A stretch of DNA of 64,000 nt from Wolfiporia cocos (taxonomy: Eukaryota; Basidiomycota; Agaricomycetes; Polyporales; Phaeolaceae), in assembly GCA_029448655.1 (NCBI GenBank), contig JACCLO010000012.1, positions 1,612,001-1,676,000 on the forward strand, in the 5' to 3' direction. The notes below the pieces were generated by a model, which had not been told where the DNA came from, ran no database searches, and was given only the letters and a program-made list of their open reading frames with translations. The position numbers and the translations under genes are program-made. This document shows, piece by piece, positions 1-10,919 of this stretch; position 1 is the first letter of the stretch, and the number at the start of each line of letters is the position of its first letter.

Positions 1-280
1 TAACCTTGGAGAAACTGGGATACAGCGGTGATAGCCTGAGGCTGAAACACGGGCGGGCGGCAGAACCGACACTGCCTCGCGCCGCTCTACAGTATTCGGG
101 ACAGCAACGGCACTGGGAAATAGGGACGAAACAGTGGCAGAGGAATGAACAGGGCGTCCGCGGTCGCTGCAGAGAGAGCGGTGTCAGGAAGACATGGCGA
201 GCGGGTTGGCCTAGGAGGCCTTTTGTGAATCGTCGCAATTGTCAATTCGGCGGCTTCGGCGCGTAGAGTCGCCACGGTGA

Positions 281-586
281 TCACCCCGAATGCAGAAGCG
301 CCGGACTATATGAAACGCACGTGCGGTTGACATCAGCGTCGTCAAATTCATTATAATCCAAGGCACGCAATACAACGTCGTGCGAGACACAGCTCTGGAT
401 ATCCCTCGCAGAATTTTTCACCGCAGGACCCTGAGAGGCGGGGAACGCGGCACAGCCTGGACAGCAGGAAGAACGGCCTGGCAGCGCGTTGTTGTGGAGG
501 AGCCACTCGGCAAAAGGATTCTGACGACCCCAACAGCTTCGGGCAGTGGTTCTGTGAGAGCCAAAGGCCGTCGTGTGAGTGCACAT
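281..586 (-). CDS. Possible exon of an unrecognised gene (weak)
   Basis: An open frame of about 100 codons starts with ATG at 586 on the minus strand and ends at a TGA that overlaps a possible donor (GGTGATC near 285). The composition is varied (Cys, Asp, Ser, Trp) rather than low-complexity, and contains the stretch ALDYNEFDDADVNRT. If it is real, the gene continues leftwards through an intron towards another open stretch at about 80-215 and may leave the window. I recognise no domain. A chance frame in GC-rich DNA is equally possible, so this is a pointer rather than a gene call. Confidence 0.22.
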   Translation of the reverse strand: MCTHTTAFGSHRTTARSCWGRQNPFAEWLLHNNALPGRSSCCPGCAAFPASQGPAVKNSARDIQSCVSHDVVLRALDYNEFDDADVNRTCVSYSPALLHSG

Positions 587-1593
587 TGATGCATGGAGAA
601 TGATGGCCTCAGCAGTGGGAGCCCTAGCGGAAGGAGGGCGAGGGATTTTGCCCAGTTACGCTCCCTCTGCTGTGAAAGGGGAAGTACGGGGGGAAAAGCA
701 GGAGGAGAGGCGGAGAGCGCATGTACAAATACAAAACCCCACCAATATATGATACGCGCGATCGCGTTCGCTCACGACGAAAGACCACGGCGAAATATGA
801 TGACTAAAAGACTGACTTGTTATCTCTTCGCCGCAAAGTCTTGATCTACCGTGGTTGAGCTCGGCGTCGCATCGCTGAGACTCAGACCACAGTGTCACAC
901 AGAAGTCGGGAGGAAAAAGATGGATTGCGCGCATTGCGCGACCGCTACTATACGTTACAAACGGGGCACATTCGAGAGCCGACCGAAAGATGAAGGAAAA
1001 AGAACTAGTGAAATGCGATCGAGAGAAGCTGGTGATAGAAAATACCGGATCCATGAAAGCCGCGTCCGACATACCGTCAAGAAATATTGACATGCGAAAC
1101 GCGCATCAATGATCTTGAGGTAGCGGGAATACGTCTCATTTAGGAAACACCGTCGCCAAACCCCAACGGCTCTATGACATCAGTATAGCAACAAAGATAG
1201 CAGCTATATATTAGCCAATACCAACCGCGTCATGTAATTAGATGTACAATCCGAACGTCATAATCTGACGCGGCGCACATGATATTCCAATTATCCGATT
1301 CCTGCATAGTATCAATAAACATAATGCATATGTGCTTGTGAGTAGGTGTAAGAAGCGTTCAAAAATTGTCGAGAACATAATGTATGAGGATGCTGTTTGT
1401 CGGTGGCGGGAAATGCGAAAGATCCGGGAGAGTTGAATAAATAGAGCAAGGAGAGGCGAGATCCAGATGATGGGTAGACGCAGGGAAAAAAAGAGAAGCA
1501 AATGCAGCAAGCAGCCGTAGAGTCGAGGCCCGTCCCAGGGTATTCGCGCACGAAAGCAGCAGCCCAAACAGAACCCAAACGCGCACCTGCACT
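587..1593. other. Intergenic stretch, no gene seen
   Basis: Both strands have only short frames here without family-like composition. The bases near 965-1090 (a GAGAGCCGACCGAAAG-type word, then CGTCCGACATACC further on) resemble bases near 4330-4500, which hints at an old dispersed repeat, but the similarity is too patchy for me to set borders. Confidence 0.4.
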
Positions 1594-3152
1594 CTACCGC
1601 GGCGCCTGCCCGAGCGTCGCCATGCTTTTCCTCTTCAGCTTATGCGTCATTCCCTTTGCCTTCTCCAGCCACCCCGCCTTCTCTCTCTCCTTCCCGTCCT
1701 TCCCGTCCTTCCCCGCCGCCTCGGCGTACGCGACACTCGTCGCGCGCGACCGCCCGGACGCGCTCTCCTCTTCGTCCCCGCCCTCTCCCGCGTCCTCGCC
1801 GTCCCAATCGTGGTGCACCTCCTCGTGCGTCTGCACCTCGACCGCGACCGAGACGGTCGCCTCGGTGATCACGATGCTGCTCGCGGTGCTCGCGTTACCG
1901 CTGAGCACGTCGCGCGAGCGCGTGCGCGCCTTGTTCAGGCGTGCGGTAAGCGCCTTCGAGAGCGACTGCTTGCCTGCGATCGTCTCCATCTGCACGACCG
2001 ACGGCTCTTCCTGGTCCGCGCCTGGGTGGAGATGTGCGGAGTCGGACGGCGTGGACGCGAGTGAGTCTGCGCTTGTTGTCTGTAGAGGCGTTGAGATGTG
2101 CATGCCATGGGTGGCTACGCTCGCGGCTACAGGGACGGACGTACATGCGTTTGTGCCGAGTAGAATGTCGGCTTGCGCGTGACGAATGAGGACACGGGAG
2201 AGATTTCGGCGGAGGCGGGGCCATCTGTTCCTGTGGTCTGTGGTATCGAGAGGTCAGCACTGATGTTGGGGGAGGCAGAAACGGGAGTGCACGAAATGCG
2301 GAGAAACGTGAGCCTACTCATCAGGACACAAGCACAAGATGTCAGACCTCGCGCGCCTTGTAGCCAGATGGCGCCGCTACAAGTGTCATGGTCGGACTCG
2401 GGAACGCCTAAGCAACCCACATGGGGCGATACGTCCCGGCCTGACTGCATGCGGGCATATCATACCAGCATGGCAGACATCAGGCGTCGCCGCCGAGTTG
2501 AGTCCGAGGCAGAATCTGCATTCTGGCGCCAGCGAGTGAGGTACCCCTTTGCGCCCATCATGCAGGAGAGCGTTACGCGTGGGCCGCGATGCTCGGTTGG
2601 CCCAGCCCAACAGCGTGTCCAGTCGGTACCAACGTGACCGTGTAGGTCCGAGACGCACTCCGCACAAAGCCCAGGCGCAGTCATGCTCAAGCATTATCCA
2701 GAGGAAGCACACGCGGGACGATGAAACAGGGCCCGCCGCTCCGACATGCAGCACGGGGGCTCCTGGCAACGCCTCGCGGCAACGCCCATAACGGAGCAGG
2801 GTGCCGACGGCGGCAGGTCGACGTCCGCAAAATGAAAGCACGCGGCGGCGCACACACGAGCGGGCACAGTGGGGCCGATGCCGACAGGCACTCACCTGGC
2901 CAAAGCGCGAGACGGACACGCTCCCTCTCCGGCGCTCCCTGTTCAGCCTGGCGGCATCGGCGGGGGCGCGCTCGTCCGCGGCGGCGTCCGCGTCCGCCTG
3001 CGCCTGCGCGCGCCGCTCGCTCTCCTCCTCGACGCGCTGGAAGATCTGCGCGGGCGGCTGTCAGCACGCTAGGCGGCGGTGGTGAGGCGGGCACAGACCT
3101 GCTCAATGCGCTCGGTGCGGTCGCACGCGGGGATGGATGCGGTGTCGGACAT
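1594..3152 (-). CDS. Conserved-looking hypothetical protein, four exons
   Basis: Not recognised. The exon model is 3152-3099, 3045-2896, 2237-2145 and 2079-1594, all joined in phase 0, giving about 260 aa. The borders are GTCTGT..GCGCAG (53 nt), GTGAGT..CCACAG (about 660 nt, the weakest junction, which could hide another exon) and GTACGT..CTACAG (65 nt). The protein starts MSDTASIPACDRTERIEQ, has an acidic/Ala-rich helical part (EEESERRAQAQADADAAADE), then the basic serine motif RRRGSVSVSRFGQ, a Ser/Thr-rich middle, an acidic Glu/Gly segment and a Lys-rich end (KGMTHKLKRKSMATLGQ). There are no membrane segments. The layout suggests a soluble, largely disordered protein with phospho-site-like RRGS motifs, which is inference. 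The gene is divergent from the small membrane protein gene at 3581. Confidence 0.6.
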
Positions 3153-3580
3153 GGTGGGTGGTGTGGCAGCGGATGGGGCACGGAGGACGAAGTGCGAGGG
3201 AGAGGGCCGACGTGGGCATGCGAGCGCGGGTCGCACAGAAATAGGAGGAAATAGGAGACAGGCGAGCACTCTGATGAGATCCATCTGGGGCCTCGGTTCG
3301 CGCAGAAGCTTCCGTTGGAACGGCGCGTGCGCCTGTGCGCCTGGTTTGGCGCGTGAGAGGCGCCCGCGATAGCCCCTGTTGCGAGCTGGTATGTCCACAA
3401 TATCCACAATATCATTATGCGCTCCTCTCACCCGCCCCACGTGCTGAGCGACTGATCCTCCCGCGCGCAGGCAGCACCGCTGCCTTCTCCAGCCAACCTC
3501 CTACCACGCCCACGCGTGCGGCGCCTGCAGCCCTGAAATCCGAATTCGCGTACGGTCTACACTCGCCACGACCCACGACG
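3153..3580. promoter_or_regulatory. Shared divergent promoter region
   Basis: This is the 428 bp between the start codons of two divergently transcribed genes (minus-strand ATG at 3152, plus-strand ATG at 3581). It contains an AT-rich island, ATCCACAATATCATTATG, at about 3401-3420 and pyrimidine-rich runs just before 3581. No individual factor site can be assigned. Confidence 0.45.
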
Positions 3581-4009
3581 ATGCTGAACGCGCAGTACCT
3601 CCCGCACGTGCTCTACTCGCTCGCGCTCACCTCGCTCGGCATCCACCTGCTCAACCAGCGCAAGGACGCGGAGACTGCGCGCGCGCGCGTCGCTGCGCAG
3701 CTTTCGGTCCTCGAGTCGACCGCCGCCCGCCTCCGCGCGGGCGAACGCATCCCCGCGCGAGAGCTCGATCGGCTGCTCAAGCTCGCGCGTAGCCAGCGCG
3801 AGGCGCAGGAGGAGGACATACGGAACGCGGAGGGGCTCCGCTGGGGTGAGGCTCTCTTCGGACGTCGGCGCGACGAGGCGGCGGTGCGGCGCACGGAGGA
3901 GCTCGACAGGAGGGACATCGAGAGGGGTGAGTGCTTGCACTTGCGCGTGCTGTCGTGCGCCTCACCGACCTTGCTCGTAGCTCGAAAAGAGGTGGAAGCG
4001 ACCGGCTGA
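3581..4009 (+). CDS. Small membrane-anchored coiled-coil protein
   Basis: Two exons, 3581-3926 and 3981-4009 (donor GTGAGT at 3927, acceptor CTCGTAG ending at 3980, phase 1), give about 124 aa. The N-terminus MLNAQYLPHVLYSLALTSLG is a likely signal anchor or membrane segment. It is followed by a charged helical region rich in Arg/Glu/Ala (NQRKDAETARARVAAQ, RELDRLLKLARSQREA) typical of a short coiled coil, and an end containing LFGRRRDEAAVRRTEELD. From memory, similar short proteins with this start occur widely in Agaricomycetes, but I know no function. The last exon is only 9 codons. The 3' third of this gene is the source of the decayed tandem copies downstream. Confidence 0.7.
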   Translation: MLNAQYLPHVLYSLALTSLGIHLLNQRKDAETARARVAAQLSVLESTAARLRAGERIPARELDRLLKLARSQREAQEEDIRNAEGLRWGEALFGRRRDEAAVRRTEELDRRDIERGECLHLRVLSCASPTLLVARKEVEATG

Positions 4010-6475
4010 GCGCCGGGTGTGCCTCACTCCAAGACGTTGTGCGCCATAGCTCAGTCCGGGTGTGCGAGCGGGACACCCGCGCATGTATATGGTGTGGACA
4101 GCGCGTGCCGGTTATGCGAGCGGTCGAACGCGCCCTGTCGAACGCGAAGTCGAGATGGTGTCCGCTGCGGGAGGAAAATGTGGGAGATGCAGAAAAATAG
4201 CAGGTCACCGATATCGTCGTAGGCCTCGCCAAGACTCAGAGGTAAACTAGAGATGAGAAGAGCGCGGGAAGAGAGATGAATTACAACGCGTCGTGGACCA
4301 GCTCTTATATCACAGGGGACATGGAATTCGAGAGCCGACAGAAAAGCGACAGGACACAAAGTATGACGAAAGGGAGTGAAGGAGATCCTAATCGAGTAGT
4401 TGACTTGCTATAATGGTACAACGGTCTGCGAAGGCGAGATGGGAGCCGCGTCATCGGCATAGACGCATCGGCATAGACACGTCCGTCATACCCTGAGACA
4501 TGTCAACCTGACGCGCAATTGCTCGAACGCGATTGGTCGATCGCAAACCGCGTCCTATTTACTTGCGCATCTCGCTTGAAAGTCTTTCACCTCCATACCG
4601 CAGAATCCTGACAGTCGGCGAACCAGCCACTTCTGAGCTCAGGCCGACGCGCATGGTCACAGTGCGTTCTATCTTTGGAGCAGTGTCGCCCTCAGCATCC
4701 CGACCGGCCATGCGATGTGCACGGACCCATAAGACATGACATCCGCTTGCAGAGTCGCTCACGCTTGCGATAACATAAAGACATTGAGCAGACGAGACTT
4801 TTATTTCCCTGCTTGCACTGACAAGTGCTCTGTGAACCAGTAGGGAAAATCGAGTTGGCCAACGAGGCGGCCGTGTGGCGCACAAAGGAATTCGACGGGC
4901 GTTCCTTGTCGGCGCGCCCGCCCGTACGCCTGCTACGCAGGGAGAAGCCAAGTGGCCAGCTGACCGTATAGCGCTCCCAGAGGTGCATGCAGGACGTCCG
5001 TGCCCGCGCAAGGCTGCCAGGTACGCCAGCGGCAGAACGCGCCTGATCGAACGCGAAGTGGCGCGGCTTGATGCAGCCGCGGCTGCACGACGCTGACGTT
5101 GACGTAGATATAATTAGTGCGTCATATTTCTGGGGTGTTGAGATGCGATATGATAATGATAGGCATGTCTAGACTGCACTCGCGATATACTTCCGTCTTG
5201 TTGAAGTGTTTGCAAGCGCAAAGCTCAGACCAGGACTACTCCCGCTTATGTAAACGGTGGTCGAAGTCTGGAATGTAAATTGGTTCAAGAGGTGATATCA
5301 CATCGGTGTGTAGCTGACAGCGACACCGCACACGCACAGGTATCGCGCCGCCCTCTTTTCGCCTGGCAATGAGCTCGACCGGCTGCTCAAGCTCGCGTAG
5401 CCAGCGCGAGACGCGGCAGGAGGACAGGCGGAACGCGGAGGGGCGCTGCTGAGGCGAGGCTCTCCTCGGACGTCGGCGCGACGAGGCGGCGGTGCGGCGC
5501 ACGGAGGAGCTCGACAGGAGGGACATCGAGAGGGGTGAGTGCTTGCTCTTGCGCCTGCTTTCGTTAGCCTCACATTCCCCGCGCGTAGCTCAAAAAGAGG
5601 TAGAAGCGAGCAGCTGAGCGCCGGATGTGTCGCACTTCAAGACGTTGTGCGCCGTCGCTCAGTCCGGGTGTGCGAGCAGGACACCCGCGCATGTACATCG
5701 TGTAGACGGCGTGCGCTGATATGGCCGAATTTGCGAGCGGTCGAACGTGCCTGGTCGAATGCGAAGTTGTTCGGGTCGAGATGCTTGTCCGCGGAATGAC
5801 AGTCGGCAAACCTAAGGCCGATGCGGATATAGTTAGTGCGTCCTATCTTTGGAGCTGTGTCGCCGAAATATCCCACCACTTGTTGGGGCATGCGATGTTC
5901 ACGGACACATGAGAGATGACAGGCTTTGCACACGATCACGTATATTCCGCCTGCTAGCATTGTGCGGACGCCACTTGTACTTGCGATAATTCGGAGTCTC
6001 GTTGAGCAGCCGAGACGAGACTCGTCTTTCCCTGCTTGCACCAAAGCTCTGGTAAGTGCTCTGTGAACCAGCAGGGAATATCAGGGGAGAAGAGGACCTC
6101 GAGCGGATGCGCAACGAGGCGGCGGTGCGGCGCACAAATGAGGCTCGAGCGGGGTGGGTGTTCCTTGTCGGCGCTCCCGCCCGCGCGCAGCCTCTCTTCG
6201 TCTGATTGCCTTGGACGTCTTCTGAATCTTAGCGCAGAGAGAAGCGCAAGCGGCCAGCTGACCGTGCAGCGCGGCCAGCTGTGGCGCATGCAGGACGTTC
6301 GCCCCTACGATATATCCACAGGTTCCCAGGTATGCCGGCGGTAGAACGCGCCCAATCGAACGCGCGAAGCTGCTCGGTTTGATGCAGCTGTATGAAGCAT
6401 ACCGACAACACAGGGCGAGCTGCCCACATCTGACGTTGGCGTAGATAGTATGGCATATATCAAGTGCGTCCCACC
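3760..6475 (+). repeat. Four-copy decayed tandem duplication of the 3' end of the upstream gene
   Basis: The word GAGGCGGCGGTGCGGCGCAC or a close variant occurs at about 3878, 4865, 5483 and 6117. A second word, GCGAGCGGTCGAACG or a variant, occurs at about 4118, 5022, 5733 and 6327. Copies 1 (3760-4250) and 3 (5370-5800) resemble each other closely, as do copies 2 (4600-5130) and 4 (5800-6475). This fits a two-copy block that was later duplicated as a block. Copy 1 carries the live gene's 3' end. The others lack the start, carry frame breaks, and look non-functional. Confidence 0.7.
5371..5620 (+). pseudogene. Truncated copy of the small membrane protein gene
   Basis: This region repeats the last part of the gene at 3581-4009, from the ELDRLLKLA-coding portion through the DEAAVRRTEELDRRDIER portion and the same GTGAGT donor and intron. 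It lacks the 5' half and the membrane anchor. Small indels around 5395-5455 break the frame. I see no start codon or promoter that would give a product. Confidence 0.65.
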
Positions 6476-7177
6476 GGAGTTCAATTTCGACAGGCGCGCA
6501 TAGAGAACTCGGTACCTGGAATACAACGCAGCGGCGATACTTGCAAATCAACTACCCTCTGCATCGCACAATACATGTCGCGCAGCACACATCACATCTG
6601 CTGCCGCGCTGCGAGCCTCCATGTCCACCTCAGACTCAGACATGTGGATTAAGCGCCCTTATAGCCGCGGGGTGTCGTCGGTAACCTCAAACTCACGGGA
6701 TTTTCCTTTGAAGATCAGACACGTTGTACGCCGTTCGCCCAAGCCGCTTCCTACAATGTTTATCCGCTGGCGCACATAATGCGGTACCACAGGAATCAAC
6801 TATAAAACGCACTCTGTCAAATGGAGCAAGTGATCATTTCCGAGTAATGAACGTAAGACTTTCGATTGAACTTTACCTCATTGACCTCATCGATTGCAGA
6901 CATCCTGAATTTGAATTTAGACTCAACTTATGCGGAGTAGAGATTGTGAAGCTTTCGTAGCAGCGTACACTCATAATCGCCTACCGCAAAGTAACTTATG
7001 ATCGTCTGAAACTTGATGAGCGAGTCAGGAGAAAGGTGGGAGGAACATTGTGCTCGGGACTAATGCCACAGATTGTGCCACACTAGTCCGTTCGACGGTG
7101 GCGGTGGCGGGACTTCAGCCCTTCGCTGGTGCGCTGTGGCACTGGGTCGTCTGTGGCGTTGAACAGGACCATCCCTA
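6476..7177. other. Intergenic stretch, no gene seen
   Basis: Only short frames are present. The piece around 6640-6960 is AT-richer than the flanks and shows no family resemblance on either strand. It separates the decayed duplication from the inverted-repeat element. Confidence 0.4.
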
Positions 7178-7220
7178 CAGTGGTATAACGTCTGGTGGGT
7201 TTCGTCAGGGCGGGTGTAGG
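7178..7220 (+). repeat. Left arm of an inverted repeat
   Basis: About 43 bases containing TCTGGTGGGTTTCGTCAGGG recur as the reverse complement at 8107-8150 with about four mismatches. The arms face each other across 0.9 kb holding a transposon-type relic. Weaker similarity continues outward (GTGGTATAA, GAACA, GTGGCAC words), so the original arms may have been about 100 bp. Confidence 0.65.
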
Positions 7221-7353
7221 TAGGTGATCCCGTCTCGTGACCGCGACGCTGGCGCCTACAGTGCGCGATGCGTCGCACTGGGCAGGCTTGCAAACGCAAA
7301 GTCTGGCTGGCCACGTCTGTGCGTACCGTACCATCTTATGACTCCAAATTATA

Positions 7354-8090
7354 ATGTCTGAGCTTGACAATGATATCTATATTGATAATGACGAGGAGTA
7401 CCTTACATGTGAGGATGAAGATAACTTAGCTCCCGGGAAATGGACAAGTGCAACGCCACACCGAGATCGCAGGCGACACCTGCGGGCTTCTCTGATGGTG
7501 TCTGGCGACATCGCTCAACGGGTCTTACGTGTGCTTGCTTGCATGGACTTCAAAGGGCTGGATTTTCCCTGTTTCTCTGGATTCTCAGCTGGAATCCTGA
7601 TGTTCTGGAACTAAAATCTGATGGTAAGGCTCGCTATGCACGGACCGCTCTCATGCTCAGCATAGAGCTTTCGGAGATTCTACGGAGATGGTATGGACCG
7701 CCTCGGACTCACAGTACTGGAATTCGTACACGTACTGCACATCAAGTTCGCACTTCAGATTGTCAATCGCAAAATCAATCATGGAATGCAAGAACTCTCC
7801 ATATAACTCCGCTCGCCACAGGATGAGCTCTCCAAGGACTTGCTTCTAAAGTTTTCTTGGCGAGAAGCTGCAGACAAAGCCCAGCAACAAGCGCCCACAA
7901 TATGGTCAATCCTTCGCAGCGCCGCTTCTACTAAATGGCAAGACATGAAAATTTAAAGACCTGACGCAGTAAGCAATACTTGTGGCTGTGATGATCTCAT
8001 AACTTATTGTTCTACAGTGCATTCTCACCATAATTTCGATGCTAACCTATTCACGCTCCCACCATTCCTGCAAGCTCGCCAAGCAAGTAA
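7354..8090 (+). pseudogene. Relic of a DUF6589-like (transposon-associated) ORF
   Basis: Coding-like pieces run in order with frame changes and stops. A first piece (GDIAQRVLRVLACMDF...) is followed in the next frame by LFLWILSWNPDVL and YARTALMLSIELSEILRRWY. Further on come HGMQELS, SPQDELSKDLLLKFSW, QQQAPTIWSILRSAA and finally YSRSHHSCKL. From memory, this order resembles the N-terminal part of the large Agaricomycete family carrying DUF6589, usually regarded as transposon-derived. At least two stops and two frame changes are visible and the C-terminal portion is absent. The inverted repeats on both sides suggest it is part of a dead DNA transposon, which is inference. Confidence 0.5.
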
Positions 8091-8106
8091 GTATTTAGTT
8101 CTGCAG

Positions 8107-8150
8107 CCTACACTCGCCCTGACGAAACCCACCAGACCTTATACCAATGG
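8107..8150 (-). repeat. Right arm of an inverted repeat
   Basis: This is the reverse-complement partner of 7178-7220; the core CCCTGACGAAACCCACCAGA is shared. It directly abuts the hairpin at 8148-8205. Confidence 0.65.
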
Positions 8151-8205
8151 CACCTGCAATATGTTCTTCGCACTCCGCCCGGACATGTCCGGGCTGCAGG
8201 TGCCA
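8148..8205. repeat. Nested palindrome / potential hairpin
   Basis: TGGCACCTGCA at 8148-8158 is matched by TGCAGGTGCCA at 8195-8205. Inside the loop lies a second perfect palindrome, CCCGGACATGTCCGGG, at 8178-8193. As DNA or RNA it could form a stem with a side stem. It sits about 240 bp upstream of the wax-synthase-like start codon. Confidence 0.6.
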
Positions 8206-8440
8206 CATGAGGCCTTGAGGTATAATATATAAGGTCCGGAACTGAGACTAGACCGTCCCATACCGAGGTGGCGGTAACAAACGACGGGAGCGAATCTCAC
8301 TTCTCATAAGCAGCTGGCATATAAACCTCGGGGATGTATCAAAGAAACCTACATTAAGGCCTGCTTCGCCTTAATCCTCTCTATCCGCTCTCCCTTTATC
8401 TGTTCCAGGCCAAATCAATTAGCAGTCACTAACAAACAAA

Positions 8441-9726
8441 ATGTTGACCGATGGACGGCCACCACTGCCTCTCTCACTCCCACTCTTGTCGAGTACGCTC
8501 CCAGCATGTATCATCGCACTGAAGTTACCGCATGCAGTGCGTTATGCGGCTTTGGCTGGGTATGCCTTCGTCCTCTCCCGCGCATGCTCATTCAGCACGG
8601 GCAATGTGCACCGTGACTATTCCCTCGGCTGTCTCCTCATGGGGCAGCTTATCACCGCGTTCCACTTGCTCTGCCTGTCGGATCCCCTCGCGCAGTTCCG
8701 ACACGAAAGCGACCTCGTACCGCCTTCTGAGCTCTCGTTCCCGCGCCGCGTGTACTGGAGCATGTGCGTCTTCTTCAGTCCTCGTGGAGTAGGCTGGAAT
8801 TATCAGGTCGGCGCAACTGCTGTTATATGCCATATACCACTCACAATGCTACTCACACAGGTCTCGAATGTCCCTCCTCGCCCGAGCGAAGCACGCTGGA
8901 CGTTCGTGCGCCAACAGTTGTTCGCTATGTTTCGGTGGTATCTGGTGCTGGATCTCGCACACTCGCTCCATCTATACTGTCCGCAGCTCTTCTGGCACGA
9001 AGGGGGCACACGTTCCATCATTGCAGAGGGCCTCGTCTATCGCTGCATCCTGATCGCCAAAATCGCCGTCCAGCACACGCAGCTCGCCGCGGTGTGCGTC
9101 GCTGCGGGGCTCTCCGCACCCAGGGACTGGCCCGCGATATATGGCAGTTACGCGGACGCCTACACCGTGCGGCGATACTGGGGGTGAGTCGTGCCACACC
9201 TCGCCACAGGCGCGCCCGTTGACGTGTGGCGTCGCAGACGCTCGCACCACCAGATGCTCCGCCGCGTACGTTGGACCGGATATAACTCTTCATCAAAGGC
9301 TAATACTGCTGATAGTTCACAAGCTCCATTGGAAAGGCCGTGTGCCAGCTGCTAGGCCTGCAGCCAGGATCTAAGGCGTCGTCCTACATGCAGCTCTACG
9401 TTGCGTTCGTCGTGTCAGGCATCATGCACTGCGGCGGCGACCTGATGGTCGGGCGGGGAATCTTCGGCGCGTCGTTCCCGTTCTACTTGATGCAGGCTAT
9501 TGCAATCACGCTTGAGGATGCAGTCATAGGAATCGCGCGCAGGGTGGGCTTGACGAGCTCGAGTGGGTGGACGCGATTCGTCGGATACATTTGGTCAATG
9601 GTGTGGTTCGGTATCTCTTCACAGTGGCTTGTGAGCTGGTCTATGAGGGCTGGGGCTGATCCTGCAGAATGCGTCTCGTTTTCACTTATCGCGATGATTT
9701 CACACAGAGTGATGCATCGTATGTAG
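8441..9726 (+). CDS. Wax-synthase-like acyltransferase (MBOAT-type membrane protein)
   Basis: Three exons, 8441-9183, 9238-9265 (a 28-nt micro-exon) and 9316-9726, give about 393 aa. The protein is hydrophobic with several membrane spans (ALKLPHAVRYAALAGYAFVL; TAVICHIPLTMLL; LFAMFRWYLVLDLAH; QLYVAFVVSGIMH; FPFYLMQAIAITL). Family-like motifs are GVGWNYQV, the splice-spanning WGRSHHQMLRR and GSKASSYMQLYVAF, which match the wax synthase domain common in Agaricomycetes, often within terpenoid clusters as an acyltransferase. The substrate here is unknown, and no terpene synthase, P450 or polyketide gene is adjacent. It would act in the ER or a similar membrane. The micro-exon carries the HQ motif, so its correct splicing is essential. 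The ATG follows an A-rich leader (CTAACAAACAAA). The family call is fairly sure; the reaction is inferred from the family. Confidence 0.82.
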
Positions 9727-10919
9727 GATAGTAGGTTCTTCTTTGACGTCTGTAAACTTCGAAGATATAGTTGTATTAGTAACGTAAGCGATATCTCCCC
9801 TGCCTTTCATCAAGCAAGAGTTTCAGTGAGATGTTCAGACTATGATTGCATGATTGCATATCAACATACCTTTAAGCACATGACTGCTTGTCTCGAGCTC
9901 AGACAGTCAACGCCTAGGGGTTCTAGCTTGCAGGGCGAGGGTACCAATGAAATTTGAATTTTAGAATAAAATAAGGCTCAAAAAAGGGCGCATGCCAAGG
10001 GTTTCCAAAAATGCTGTAACGAATCTTGGGGCGATCCAGTGTACACGATAAATGCGTCAGGCAAATACTGGTCAGGTACCAGTGATATGTTGCTTACTGT
10101 GGGGCTCTGTGGCACTACAGATGAGGCAGTAGCATAGTAGCAGTGTTAGTTTATCATGTTTCGTTTGCGGCCGTAGCGATAGCGATCAGCGCCGCCGCGC
10201 GGAGGTCCGAACAGGCAAGCTAGCGGCTAGTTTTGCCGGTAGTGTACTTAAGCAGGGCGCGAGCAGAGTGGTTCGTCGCCAGTTTGTAACCCACCTACGT
10301 TCGACTATCCTGCAAAGGAGATTCGGCCCTGAGGCTACGGAATTTCCATACTTGTGAGAAGCTGAGCTATCCTGTGAGATCCGCTCACAATCTCAATCAC
10401 TATTCAATCTGCGTCGCGATTGAGCATCGCCGTAATGCCAATACGGTTGTGATTGGCGCTGTCCCTGTCCTGCAATGTCCTTGCACGAGGATATGCTGGG
10501 TCGCGACAGAGGGGTATACATGCGCCCTTCATAGCTCCTGGTTCGGTGACAATCTGATGTGCGTCGGGGAGGAGGAGCGCCCGAACGACCTCTCTGATCC
10601 CCGGTACCAATATGTTGACGTTTACAGCGCTCGTATACATCCTATACGCGGCGTGGAATCAAGATCCGTTAATTCATATCAACAGTCGGAGTACAAACGC
10701 ACATGGGGAAGCACATAGACAGTCCTTCCATTTTTGTTTTGTTTTGCAAGTTGCGAAGTGCGCGCTTTGCGAGTGTAATTGATGAAACTATTTGAGACCT
10801 AGTCGACTCTCTAGGTGATATTCATCTGATTTACACTCATACAATAGTCCAATCTTACTTGTGCGTTGCGCAAAATGCTACATTGCCTCCGGATGAACGT
10901 CCAAAGTCCTTGAGCTCCT
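9727..10919. other. Intergenic stretch, no supported gene
   Basis: The downstream flank of the wax-synthase-like gene. An open frame at 10374-10718 on the plus strand has no codon or family signature. The rest is AT-rich spacer with scattered stops, probably old repeat material, but I could not assign it to an element. Confidence 0.35.

Noticed and set aside
1502..2182. 226-codon plus-strand open frame
   Set aside because: Shadow of the minus-strand exons at 1594-2237; its Ser/Pro/Arg-rich content reflects GC-rich codons read backwards.
2687..3415. 242-codon minus-strand frame
   Set aside because: Crosses the two good introns of the 1594-3152 gene and is Pro/Arg-rich; the shorter spliced frame has better composition and borders.
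7060..7370. Minus-strand frames over the inverted-repeat arm
   Set aside because: They follow the repeat arm, have no family content and would end inside the element.
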